A model generated the notes under the pieces. It had not been told where the DNA came from. It was given only the letters and a program-made list of their open reading frames with translations, and searched no databases. The position numbers were made by a program, and so were the translations under genes. Positions 35,407-44,133 of a stretch of 64,000 nt of DNA are shown here, in pieces; position 1 is the first letter of the stretch; every line of letters starts with the position of its first letter. Source of the stretch: Pollutimonas sp036675275 (GTDB lineage: Bacteria > Pseudomonadota > Gammaproteobacteria > Burkholderiales > Burkholderiaceae_B); assembly GCA_036675275.1 (NCBI GenBank), contig JAKFFG010000027.1:62001-126000 (forward strand), written 5' to 3'.

Positions 35407-36483
35407 TTAGTTTAATGCCTTGAGTACGGCGTCACCCATTTGCGTGGTCGAAACCTTGGTCGTTCCGCTTTCATAGATGTCCGCGGTACGCAGGCCCTGT
35501 TCGAGAACTGCCTGTACAGCCGCTTCGATACGGTCGGCCTGCCCGGCTTCGTTCAATGAATAACGCAACAGCATGGCCGCCGACAATATCGTAGCCAGCG
35601 GATTGGCGACATTCTGTCCGGCAATGTCGGGCGCCGAGCCGTGGCTGGGTTCGTAAAGCCCCTGGTTGGATGAGTTCAGCGAAGCCGAAGGCAACATGCC
35701 GATGGATCCCGTGAGCATCGCCGCCTCGTCGGAAAGGATATCGCCGAACAAATTGCCTGTGACAATGACATCGAATTCCTTCGGTGCGCGAACAAGCTGC
35801 ATGGCGGCGTTGTCGACATACATATGGGACAGTTCAACATCGGAATACTCCGAGCCAACGGCAATCATGATGTCGCGCCAGAACTGGGACGTTTCAAGCA
35901 CATTCGCCTTATCGACGCTGCACAATTTCTTGCCGCGTTTCCGGGCCGCCTGAAAAGCCACGTGTGCAATGCGGCGCACTTCGGATTCGGCGTAATGCAT
36001 TGTATCGAAGCCCTGGCGTTCGCCCTTGTAGGGGCCGTCTTCCACTTGTCGTACGCCGCGAGGCTGTCCGAAGTAAATATCGCCGGTAAGTTCCCGCACA
36101 ATAAGAATATCCAGCCCAGAGACCACCTCGGGCTTGAGCGAGGAGGCGTTGGCCAACTGCGGATACAAAATTGCCGGACGCAAATTGGCGAACAAGCCCA
36201 AAGCCTTGCGCAAGCCAAGTATGGCTTGCTCCGGCCGCAACTCGCGCGCCAGGGAGTCGTATTTCCAGTCGCCCACGGCGCCGAAAAGAATAGCGGCGGA
36301 ATTCCTGGCCAAGTCCAGCGTGGCGGGTGGCAAGGGATGTCCGTGGGCGTCGAAAGCGGCGCCGCCGACCGGCGCGGTTTGCAGATCAAGGTCCAATCCC
36401 AAGGCGGTCAGCACCCGGACAGCCTGCTCGGTAATTTCGGTGCCGATTCCATCGCCCGGCAGTACAGCAATCTTGTGACTCAT
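35407..36483 (-). CDS. leuB: 3-Isopropylmalate dehydrogenase
   Basis: 358 residues; oxidises and decarboxylates 3-isopropylmalate in leucine synthesis. IAVLPGDGIGTEITEQAVRVL is the standard start, ELTGDIYFGQPRGV and SVDKANVLETSQFWRD are substrate motifs, and GNLFGDILSDEAAMLTGSIGMLPSASL and EPSHGSAPDIAGQNVANPLATILS carry the metal and NAD sites. Order leuC-leuD-leuB is conserved; the 93-base gap after leuD is ordinary. Confidence 0.97.
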   Translation of the reverse strand: MSHKIAVLPGDGIGTEITEQAVRVLTALGLDLDLQTAPVGGAAFDAHGHPLPPATLDLARNSAAILFGAVGDWKYDSLARELRPEQAILGLRKALGLFANLRPAILYPQLANASSLKPEVVSGLDILIVRELTGDIYFGQPRGVRQVEDGPYKGERQGFDTMHYAESEVRRIAHVAFQAARKRGKKLCSVDKANVLETSQFWRDIMIAVGSEYSDVELSHMYVDNAAMQLVRAPKEFDVIVTGNLFGDILSDEAAMLTGSIGMLPSASLNSSNQGLYEPSHGSAPDIAGQNVANPLATILSAAMLLRYSLNEAGQADRIEAAVQAVLEQGLRTADIYESGTTKVSTTQMGDAVLKALN

Positions 36484-36576
36484 TATTTTTCCTGAATGAA
36501 TTTGTTGTTCACATACAACAGAAAGGGCTGCGTCGCCGCGGCCCTTGTCTTGAATCAGCCTTCTATGGCAAACACC

Positions 36577-37227
36577 CTAGGCAATGGGATGTGCCTCGAG
36601 CCAGGGGTGGCGCGCCAGCCTTTCGGCCTCGAACGCGCGTATCGTGTCGGACTTTTGCAAGGTGAGCGCAATTTCATCCAGACCATTAATTAAACAATGC
36701 TTGCGAAACGGCTCGATGTCAAAGGCCAGCTCGCGGTCATCCTGAGTAATGACGACCTGCCGTTCCAGGTCGATACGCAGCTTGTAGCCGACAAAACCTT
36801 TCACTTCATCGAACAATCGTGCGACCTGAAGCTCCGGCAGGACAATGGGCAAGAGTCCGTTCTTGAAGCTGTTGTTGAAAAAGATGTCGGCGTAGGACGG
36901 CGCAATGATGGCGCGGAATCCGAACTGCGAAAGCGCCCAGGGCGCATGCTCACGGCTGGAGCCGCAACCGAAGTTCTTGCGCGCGAGCAAGATAGAGGCT
37001 CCCTGATAACGCGGCTGGTTCAGCATGAAGTCTGGATTCAGCGGGCGCTTGCTGTTGTCCATACCGGGTTCGCCGTGATCCAGATAGCGCAGTTCGTCGA
37101 ACAAGTTCTCGCCGAAACCAGTGCGCTTGATGGACTTCAGGAACTGTTTCGGGATGATCAGATCGGTATCGACGTTTTCACGGTCGAGCGGCGCTACCAG
37201 GCCATGATGGGTCTTGAATGCTTGCAT
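36577..37227 (-). CDS. leuD: 3-Isopropylmalate dehydratase small subunit
   Basis: 216 residues, full length. It provides the swivel domain of isopropylmalate isomerase. MQAFKTHHGLVAPLDRENVDTDLIIPKQFLK and FGCGSSREHAPWAL with the following APSYADIFFNN are diagnostic. It begins 10 bases after leuC. Confidence 0.97.
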   Translation of the reverse strand: MQAFKTHHGLVAPLDRENVDTDLIIPKQFLKSIKRTGFGENLFDELRYLDHGEPGMDNSKRPLNPDFMLNQPRYQGASILLARKNFGCGSSREHAPWALSQFGFRAIIAPSYADIFFNNSFKNGLLPIVLPELQVARLFDEVKGFVGYKLRIDLERQVVITQDDRELAFDIEPFRKHCLINGLDEIALTLQKSDTIRAFEAERLARHPWLEAHPIA

Positions 37228-37236
37228 GATGGCTTC

Positions 37237-38640
37237 CTATCGAAAATTGCGTACGTCAACAAAATGGCCTGCGATGGCCGCGGCCGCCGCCATGGCGGGG
37301 CTGACCAGATGCGTACGCCCGCCCTGCCCCTGGCGCCCTTCAAAATTGCGGTTCGATGTCGAGGCGCAACGCTCGCCGGGCTCCAGACGGTCGGCGTTCA
37401 TGGCAAGACACATGGAACAACCCGGCTCGCGCCACTCGAATCCGGCGTCGAGGAAAATTTTGTCCAGACCTTCCCGTTCCGCTTGGAGCTTTACCAGGCC
37501 GGAGCCGGGAACGACCATGGCTTGCTTGACCGACGACGCTACCCGCTTGCCGCGTGCGACGTCTGCCGCCGCACGCAGATCTTCGATACGCGCATTGGTA
37601 CAGGAGCCTATGAAGATGCGATCGACGGGAATATCGACCAGGGGCGTATTGGGTTTCAGCCCCATGTATTGCAGTGCGCGCTCAATGCCGCTGCGCCGCA
37701 CATCGTCTTTCTCTTTATCCGGATCCGGTACACGGCCGTCCACCGAGAGAACCATTTCGGGCGACGTACCCCATGTAACTTGAGGCATGACGTCGCGCGC
37801 ATTGATTTCCACGATACGGTCAAACTGGGCGCCCTCATCGGTATGCAGAGTGCGCCAGTACTGGACCGCCTGATCCCACAGAACCCCGGTGGGGGCATAA
37901 GGACGGCCGCGGAAATAATCAATCGTTTTCTGGTCGACGGCGACCATGCCGGAACGGGCGCCGGCTTCGATAGCCATATTACAGACGGTCATACGGCCCT
38001 CGATGGACAAGGATCGCATTGTGCTGCCGCCGAATTCGATGGCATAGCCTGTACCGCCCGCCGTACCGATCTTGCCGATGATGAAGAGCACCAGGTCTTT
38101 GGCCGTACAGCCGAAGGGCAATTCGCCGTCGACCTTGATCAGCATGTTTTTGTTTTTCTTCATAAGCAGGGTCTGCGTGGCCAGCACGTGTTCAACTTCT
38201 GACGTGCCGATCCCAAATGCCAGTGTGCCTAGCGCGCCGTGGGTGCTGGTATGGGAATCGCCGCAAACAACGGTCATTCCGGGCAAAGTTGCGCCCTGCT
38301 CCGGACCGATGATGTGCACGATGCCCTGACGCGTGTCGTTCATGCGGAATTCGGTAATTCCGTATTTTTCGCAGTTTTCGTCCAGCGTGTCGACCTGGAG
38401 ACGCGAGATGGGGTCGGCGATGCCCTCGGCGCGTGCCGTCGTTGGCACGTTATGGTCGGCCACCGCCAGGTTGGCGCTGATGCGCCATGGCTTTCTGTCC
38501 GCCAGCGCCAAGCCTTCGAAGGCCTGAGGACTGGTGACTTCGTGGACCAGATGGCGGTCGATATACAGTAAACAGGTTCCGTCGGACTCTTGATGCACTA
38601 CGTGCGCATTCCAGAGCTTGTCGTACAGGGTTTGTGCCAT
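37237..38640 (-). CDS. leuC: 3-Isopropylmalate dehydratase large subunit
   Basis: 467 residues; the aconitase-type subunit carrying a [4Fe-4S] cluster. Cysteine ligands lie in FIGSCTNARIEDLRAAADVA (about 347) and EPGCSMCLAMN (about 407-410). VCGDSHTSTHGALGTLAFGIGTSEVEHVLATQTL is the usual substrate region. GAGC precedes the ATG and a plausible promoter lies 43-70 bases upstream. It is the first gene of the leuCDB-asd-fimV-truA unit. Confidence 0.97.
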   Translation of the reverse strand: MAQTLYDKLWNAHVVHQESDGTCLLYIDRHLVHEVTSPQAFEGLALADRKPWRISANLAVADHNVPTTARAEGIADPISRLQVDTLDENCEKYGITEFRMNDTRQGIVHIIGPEQGATLPGMTVVCGDSHTSTHGALGTLAFGIGTSEVEHVLATQTLLMKKNKNMLIKVDGELPFGCTAKDLVLFIIGKIGTAGGTGYAIEFGGSTMRSLSIEGRMTVCNMAIEAGARSGMVAVDQKTIDYFRGRPYAPTGVLWDQAVQYWRTLHTDEGAQFDRIVEINARDVMPQVTWGTSPEMVLSVDGRVPDPDKEKDDVRRSGIERALQYMGLKPNTPLVDIPVDRIFIGSCTNARIEDLRAAADVARGKRVASSVKQAMVVPGSGLVKLQAEREGLDKIFLDAGFEWREPGCSMCLAMNADRLEPGERCASTSNRNFEGRQGQGGRTHLVSPAMAAAAAIAGHFVDVRNFR

Positions 38641-38682
38641 GGCATTGCTCTTTGAAATAGGGGAAAAAAGAAACTCCCTCCA

Positions 38683-38710
38683 ATTATGCCACTCCCCTAA
38701 CCTGGTACAA
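38683..38710 (-). promoter_or_regulatory. Candidate promoter of leuC
   Basis: On the minus strand TTGTAC (-35) and CATAAT (-10) are separated by 16 bases. The start site would be about 35 bases before the leuC ATG. The region further upstream (38710-38745) has TACGTA/TAGTAC-rich inverted pieces that could bind a regulator, but no known LeuO or LysR site was recognised. Confidence 0.5.
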
Positions 38711-38785
38711 GACTAGTACGTATACTGGTATTGGCAGTGCCACCCTGAATGGAAGCGCAATCCGGCCCTGGCGTTATGCACGCGG

Positions 38786-39433
38786 TCAGAATCGCCTGTT
38801 CCACAGGCCTTGCGTCGCAAGATCGTCCAGCGCATCCCGGAACTGCCGTGCATTGCTACCTACCTGACTCGCGGTCATACCGGCCTTATAGAGCGCCGAT
38901 CCCAGGCCAAAGCCGTTTGCGCCCGCAAGCAGATAGGCCCGCATACTTTCGGGAACGATCCCGCCGACCGGAAGAAGACGCCGCTCCGGCGGCATGATGG
39001 CCCGCCACGCTTTGACCACCGCGGGCGTGATCTGTTCGGCGGGATAGAGCTTGAGCGCATCCGCGCCATTGTCCAGCGCGGCAAAAGCTTCGGTCGGCGT
39101 AGCGACACCCGGAACGCAAAGCATGCCGGATTCCCTGGCCTGCCGCAGCACCGCCGCGTCACTGTGCGGCATCAGTATCAGCTTGCCGCCCGCCTGGGCG
39201 ACCTCGCGCACATCCTTGCCGGACATGACCGTGCCGGCGCCGATGAGCTGGCCGGGAAAGCGGCGGGCCAGAAGGTCAATGCTTTCGAGCGGACGCGGCG
39301 AATTCAGCGGTACTTCAAGAATCTCAAAGCCGGCGTCGACAACCTCTTCGGCCACTCCGATAATTTCTTCCGGTGTGATGCCGCGAAAGATCGCGATGAG
39401 GGGGAACTTGTCGAGAAAAGGTTCAATATGCAT
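38786..39433 (-). CDS. dgoA: 2-Dehydro-3-deoxy-6-phosphogalactonate/gluconate aldolase
   Basis: 215 residues, a class I KDPG/KDPGal aldolase. It resembles DgoA more than Eda: FPLIAIFRGITPEE and FEILEVPLNSPRP match the DgoA pattern. The Schiff-base lysine is in DALKLYPAEQ (about 134) and the catalytic glutamate in LEVPLNSP. It would split the phosphorylated keto-deoxy acid into pyruvate and glyceraldehyde 3-phosphate. It ends the ten-gene operon and follows dgoK by 32 bases. Whether it prefers the galacto or gluco form cannot be read from sequence. Confidence 0.93.
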   Translation of the reverse strand: MHIEPFLDKFPLIAIFRGITPEEIIGVAEEVVDAGFEILEVPLNSPRPLESIDLLARRFPGQLIGAGTVMSGKDVREVAQAGGKLILMPHSDAAVLRQARESGMLCVPGVATPTEAFAALDNGADALKLYPAEQITPAVVKAWRAIMPPERRLLPVGGIVPESMRAYLLAGANGFGLGSALYKAGMTASQVGSNARQFRDALDDLATQGLWNRRF

Positions 39434-39465
39434 GGCTTTTACCGTTCAAGGCTGATGTTCTGTTT

Positions 39466-40404
39466 TCAAGTGTTGATCAGGCCGCGTTCGCGCGCCACGG
39501 CGTGTATACCCCGGAAACTGGCATGCTCTATGCACGCCCGGCTATCTATGCCAAAAGCCGACAGCGCAGCCTGGTAACGCAGGAATAAGGCGGGATTGCA
39601 TATAAGGTGCACGTGTCCCGAAGCCGCGGCACCGGCCCAGGTCAGTGCCTCGCGCACTTCTTCGCCGATGAGCAGGCCTGACAGATAGTCGGACTGCTGA
39701 TCAGCCGGCAATTTGCCGAACAAGCCCTGGGACCGTACCGAGAACAGGCGGTGCAGCAACGCGCCTTCCGCGGCCAGCGAACAGGCTTTTGTAAAGCTGT
39801 CGCGGCCGTCTGCCCAGGACGTCGTATCGTGATCGGGCATCAGACGGGACAAGATGGATTGCTGCCTGAGCAAGGCAAAGATCTCTCCGGTCATGTAAGT
39901 ATGAAACGAGACCACCCGGCGATTTTCGACAAGCACCCATTTGCTGTGCGTACCGGGCAGAACAAATACCGCATTATCGAGCCCCAGGGCGTCCAGCGCA
40001 CCGAAAATCTGCGCTTCCTCGCCGCGCATCACGTCCGGCACTTGGTCGGCATGCTGCGTGGAAAGACCTGGAACCAGTCCAAGCGACAAGCCATTATCGT
40101 TCATCCAGACCAGTCCCGCGCCCAGCTCGGCGAAACCGGCGGGACACGCAATGTAGGCAGCCTCGCGCCAGCCCTGGCGGCTGCCTATCATTCCGGCAGC
40201 CAGCACCACGCTGTCTGGATGGTCGCGCAGCCACTGGCCTGCCACCCTGTCGAATACGGCGCGAAAGCCGGGTCCGGCGGCCGCGGACAGGATTCCATCA
40301 TTGCTGCTCGCTTGCTCCAGTACGGCGCCGCTTGAATCCATCAGGGCTGCCCGCAAGGATGAAGTTCCCCAGTCGAGCGCGATCAAATAGGATGCTGCGC
40401 GCAT
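39466..40404 (-). CDS. dgoK: 2-Dehydro-3-deoxygalactonokinase
   Basis: 312 residues of the DgoK family. The ATPase-fold start reads YLIALDWGTSSLRAALMD and VFVLPGTHSKWVLVENRRVVSFHTYMTGEIFALL is the family core motif. It would phosphorylate 2-keto-3-deoxy sugar acids at C6. It begins one base after the deacylase stop, so the two are co-translated. No D-galactonate dehydratase (dgoD) lies nearby, so the substrate must arise another way; the PLP dehydratase of this operon is a good candidate. Confidence 0.92.
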   Translation of the reverse strand: MRAASYLIALDWGTSSLRAALMDSSGAVLEQASSNDGILSAAAGPGFRAVFDRVAGQWLRDHPDSVVLAAGMIGSRQGWREAAYIACPAGFAELGAGLVWMNDNGLSLGLVPGLSTQHADQVPDVMRGEEAQIFGALDALGLDNAVFVLPGTHSKWVLVENRRVVSFHTYMTGEIFALLRQQSILSRLMPDHDTTSWADGRDSFTKACSLAAEGALLHRLFSVRSQGLFGKLPADQQSDYLSGLLIGEEVREALTWAGAAASGHVHLICNPALFLRYQAALSAFGIDSRACIEHASFRGIHAVARERGLINT

Positions 40405-40405
40405 G

Positions 40406-41920
40406 TCAGACCTTATCGGTAAAGTGTAAAGGGCCCGGATCGTCGCGGCTTATGAAGCCGCCGGCTCGTGTTGCCACACGCCTTTGCCGGCCAATGTAGC
40501 TCAAGCGGCCGTTGACCCATACTTGTTCCACGCCGTCGCTGAACCTGGTCGGCTCGGCATAGGTTGCCTGGTCGCGGACTTTGGCCGGATCGATGACGAC
40601 CATATCGGCAAAAAAACCGGGGCGCAGATAACCGCGTCCTTTTAGCCGAAAACGGCTTGCGGACATGCCGGTCATCTTGTGTATGGCCTGCTCGAAGGGC
40701 AGCACGCCCTTGACACGCCAGTATTGGTCCAGCACGCGCGGGAATGCGCCCCACAAGCGAGGGTGCGGCCGCTTGTCGTGCGGCAGACCGTCCGAACCTA
40801 TCATGGACAAGGGATGGCAAACCACCCGGTCCACGTCGTCCTGGCGCATCTGGAAGTAGCATGCCCCTCCCGGCTGCAGGCGCTGGCATGCCTGCACCTG
40901 GGATACGCCCCAAAGTGCCGCAATATCCTTGAGATAAAGTCCCACCATTTCCGGATGCGTGTCGCTGCCGGTGATAAGGATGTCGATCACACCGTCGACG
41001 AGGTCTTCCCTGAGCACCGTGGATCCCGCCGTATAGGGATAAACGTCCATGCTGATGGGCTGCTGCCGCGCCAGCTTTTCGATCAGTGGCAAAGTTTCCG
41101 CCGTTCGGCCCCAGTTGGCGGGTCCGGCGCATTTATGATGCGACAGCACCAGGGGAACCCCTGCCTGGCGGGCGGTAAGAGCCGCTTCTTCTATCGCCTC
41201 GACAATGCCGCGCAGTTCGTCCCGTATGTGCGTAGAATATACGCCGCCATGCCGCGCAACGACTTTGACCAGGGCGGTCAGCTCTTCCTGATTGGCCGCA
41301 TAGGCTTGCTGGTAAAACACCCCGGACGACATCCCGAGCGCGCCCTCGGCCATGGCCCGATCAAGTATGGCGCTCATTTGCCTTACCTCCTCGGGCGTGG
41401 CGGGCTTGGTCAGATCGGCCATCACCTGCATGCGCAAAGTGGTATGTCCGATAAGTGCGGCAACATTCACCCCGGGCCTGGTTTGGGTGACCTGGTTGCG
41501 GTAGGCATCCAATGAGGGAAAGCGGAATTGGCGCGTACCCAGAAGCGATAGCGGCGGTTCAGGCGCCGCGGTAACCATCGGAACCAGCGAAATACCGCAA
41601 TTGCCGGTCACCACGGTGGTAATGCCCTGGGACAATTTGGGAAGCATATCGGGATGATCCAGCACGACGGCATCGTCGTGCGTATGCACATCGATAAACC
41701 CGGGCGCAATCACAAGCCCGCTGCAGTCATGCTCGGTACAATGATCCCGACTCTGCAGATCGGTGTAACCCTCTGGCGCAGCGCCGGAGGGCAGCACCGC
41801 CAATATCTTGTTACCCCGGATCCATACATCCGCCGGCAGCGCGGCATGGGCGGAACCGTCGCATACGCTCCCGTTCTTCAATACCGTTACTGCTGCACTC
41901 ACTGATTCAACTTCAGCCAC
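40406..41920 (-). CDS. N-acyl-D-amino-acid deacylase (amidohydrolase)
   Basis: 504 residues of the D-aminoacylase family; hydrolyses the N-acyl group of D-amino acids. Metal-site motifs are FIDVHTHDD (His79, His81), VTGNCGIS (Cys108), GGVYSTHIRDE (His231) and PLVLSHHKCAG (about 261). SDGLPHDKRPHPRLWG carries the later catalytic Asp. A D-configured 2-amino sugar acid such as glucosaminate is formally a D-amino acid, so removal of its acetyl group would fit. It follows rpiR by 19 bases. The real acyl substrate is not proven. Confidence 0.93.
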   Translation of the reverse strand: MAEVESVSAAVTVLKNGSVCDGSAHAALPADVWIRGNKILAVLPSGAAPEGYTDLQSRDHCTEHDCSGLVIAPGFIDVHTHDDAVVLDHPDMLPKLSQGITTVVTGNCGISLVPMVTAAPEPPLSLLGTRQFRFPSLDAYRNQVTQTRPGVNVAALIGHTTLRMQVMADLTKPATPEEVRQMSAILDRAMAEGALGMSSGVFYQQAYAANQEELTALVKVVARHGGVYSTHIRDELRGIVEAIEEAALTARQAGVPLVLSHHKCAGPANWGRTAETLPLIEKLARQQPISMDVYPYTAGSTVLREDLVDGVIDILITGSDTHPEMVGLYLKDIAALWGVSQVQACQRLQPGGACYFQMRQDDVDRVVCHPLSMIGSDGLPHDKRPHPRLWGAFPRVLDQYWRVKGVLPFEQAIHKMTGMSASRFRLKGRGYLRPGFFADMVVIDPAKVRDQATYAEPTRFSDGVEQVWVNGRLSYIGRQRRVATRAGGFISRDDPGPLHFTDKV

Positions 41921-41939
41921 CTGCGTCCCTTTGCTTTAT

Positions 41940-42824
41940 CTAGATATTCGTATGCAAGACGCTATCCACGCCATGCCGTTCAAGCACGTCTTTGAACAGC
42001 TTCAGTTTCTTTATCGTGCCGGGGCCCAGACTTTGCGCGACGCGCACGGCAAGTATCTCTATGACCAGCAAATGGGCCAGATAGGCCTCCGTGCTGACGC
42101 GCATGATGGCGTCCTGCGGGACCGATACCGCAATCGTGTAATGCGCCCGCGCCGCCAGCGGCGTGCCGGCCTGAGTCAGGGCAACAACCGTCGCGCCATG
42201 GCTGCGCGCCAATTGCGCCGCCTCCAGCGCAAAAGGCATGCTGCCCACATGGGAAATGACGAATGCGATGCCCTTGTGGTCCAGCGAACTGGCCGAGATC
42301 AACTGCTGATGAGGATCGGAAAAAGCATTGGCATTGATGCCCAGCCGAAAAAGACGGGTTTGCAACTCCTGCGCCATGAAGGTGGAGGTGGCGCCTACAG
42401 AATAGGCGTCAACCCGCGACGCCTTTGCAATTTTCTCTGCAACCGCATCGAGCAACGCAATGTCCAGTTGCCGCTCAAGCGCGGCAAGCGACGAAATCGC
42501 GCTGTGGACGATCTTGGCGGCAACGTCGGGCGCTGCATCGTCGAACGATACGCTGCGATGCAGCTGGTGGTTCGAGACGGCAAGGTCTTGCGCCAGGGCC
42601 AGCATGAAGTCACGCACGCCATCGTAGCCAAAGCTGCGGCAGGTTCTGATGACCGAAGGCATGGACACGCCTGCCGTTCTGGCGATTTGATCTATCGTGC
42701 TGCTGACGATGGCCGCCGGATCGTCAAGCATGGCGCGCAAGACGCGCTGCTGTGCCTTGGGCAGGCGGTCCATCGACTCCTGCAGATGTCGCAACAAACC
42801 CGCGGACGGAGACTTATTTACCAT
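41940..42824 (-). CDS. RpiR/MurR-family transcriptional regulator
   Basis: 294 residues from MVNKSPSAGLLRHLQESM; the open frame runs 31 codons further upstream into the preceding gene. An HTH_6 domain (about 1-80; STIDQIARTAGVSMPSVIRTCRSFGYDG) is followed by a SIS sugar-phosphate-binding domain (about 125-255; VDAYSVGATSTFMAQELQTRL). Family members such as HexR sense KDPG. It is inside the operon and probably binds the two HexR-like sites upstream of the first gene. Confidence 0.92.
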   Translation of the reverse strand: MVNKSPSAGLLRHLQESMDRLPKAQQRVLRAMLDDPAAIVSSTIDQIARTAGVSMPSVIRTCRSFGYDGVRDFMLALAQDLAVSNHQLHRSVSFDDAAPDVAAKIVHSAISSLAALERQLDIALLDAVAEKIAKASRVDAYSVGATSTFMAQELQTRLFRLGINANAFSDPHQQLISASSLDHKGIAFVISHVGSMPFALEAAQLARSHGATVVALTQAGTPLAARAHYTIAVSVPQDAIMRVSTEAYLAHLLVIEILAVRVAQSLGPGTIKKLKLFKDVLERHGVDSVLHTNI

Positions 42825-42832
42825 CACAAATC

Positions 42833-44101
42833 CTAGAAACGGGTGCTGACCGCCGAAACCACAGCACCTGTATCGGAAATAATGGGCAACCATGTCCACT
42901 TGTCGAAAGTGGTGCATGGATGCGATATTCCCAGAATGATCCGATCGCCAACCTGGGGTGCGGCATTGCTGTCGCCGAAACGCAGGTAGGCATGTTGATC
43001 GTTCAGGGCGGATATATGCCAGCCGGCGGGGGCCGGCTGTTTTTTCAGCACACCCCGTGGAGCATAGTGCGCAACCAACGGCAAGGACAGGTCAAAGGAA
43101 ATATCGCGTTTGCCGCAGCTGAGAATGGCCAGGCCCCGTTCAGGTACGGACTGCACCATGGTCCAGACTTCCAGCGCCGGCAACAGGCTGTCCTTCAAGC
43201 CTTCCCGCTGTGCGACATTGCGCAACATTTTGGAATAGAAATCGTGATCGTGCGTAATGTAGCAGCCCGAACGCATCACTCCGGCCACGGGCTTGGACAG
43301 CACTAGCTTGAGTCCGGGCACAACGAGGTCGAACACGGCAGAACCGCCTGCGCTGATGATGATCTGATCGTCTTCGAAAAACTCGCGTTCATCGCACGCT
43401 TCGGCGATTTTCCGGACACGCGCCATCAGGGCACCCACAGCAACGCTATCGTGCTCGGAATGGCAATGGGCCAAGCCGCCCTCGTAGCACTCCAGGCCGC
43501 CAAGATGAAGACTGCCCGAAGCGCCGATACGCGCGGCCAATGCCATGGCCTGCTCGAACGTGCGGATTCCGGTTCTCTGGCCTTCAATGCCTATTTCGAG
43601 CAGGCAATCGAATTTGCGGCTGCTCGCGCGCCGCCGGCTCCAGGACTCGATGATATCCACCTGGGCGATTGAGTCGACCAGAAACCATATGCGCAGTTCG
43701 GGATCGCGGCCCAGCATATAGTCGAGCGTGTCGAGATCCGCGTCGCCGACCACCTGGTTTGCGATGATGACGCGCGTGGCGCCAGCCTCGAGCCCCGCAT
43801 TGACCTGGAATACCGTGGCAAAGGTCAGGCCCCATGCGCCGAGTGCGAGCTGGCGACGGAACAGCTGGGGCGACATCGTGGTTTTCCCATGAGGCGCAAT
43901 CAAGATATCGCGGTCTTGCGTAAACGCCTGCATCCAGCGCAGATTGTGTTCAAGTTCGGCGTGTTTGATGACTGCCATGGGATACGCGAGGTCATCCTGA
44001 AACATATTCCACCCGCACTTCCCCACATCCTCCACCGAACAAGGACTGGCCTGGGGCGGGAAACCCTTGAAACTGCTATTCAAGACATCTTTTGTGTTCA
44101 T
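42833..44101 (-). CDS. PLP-dependent D-serine-dehydratase-like enzyme, possible D-glucosaminate dehydratase
   Basis: 422 residues of the alanine racemase-fold DSD1/D-threonine aldolase family. The PLP lysine is Lys73 (LIAPHGKTTMSPQLF). Near the C-terminus GISHPCTTFDKW gives a His394-x-Cys396 metal site. D-serine dehydratase uses His and Cys at that place and D-threonine aldolase His and Asp, so a dehydratase/deaminase is favoured. Such an enzyme removes water and ammonia from 3-hydroxy D-amino acids. With glucosaminate the product would be 2-keto-3-deoxygluconate, the substrate for the kinase in this operon. It is 8 bases upstream of rpiR. Confidence 0.88.
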   Translation of the reverse strand: MNTKDVLNSSFKGFPPQASPCSVEDVGKCGWNMFQDDLAYPMAVIKHAELEHNLRWMQAFTQDRDILIAPHGKTTMSPQLFRRQLALGAWGLTFATVFQVNAGLEAGATRVIIANQVVGDADLDTLDYMLGRDPELRIWFLVDSIAQVDIIESWSRRRASSRKFDCLLEIGIEGQRTGIRTFEQAMALAARIGASGSLHLGGLECYEGGLAHCHSEHDSVAVGALMARVRKIAEACDEREFFEDDQIIISAGGSAVFDLVVPGLKLVLSKPVAGVMRSGCYITHDHDFYSKMLRNVAQREGLKDSLLPALEVWTMVQSVPERGLAILSCGKRDISFDLSLPLVAHYAPRGVLKKQPAPAGWHISALNDQHAYLRFGDSNAAPQVGDRIILGISHPCTTFDKWTWLPIISDTGAVVSAVSTRF

Positions 44102-44133
44102 TTCGGTTCCGATTCCGGCACTCGTGCCTTACT

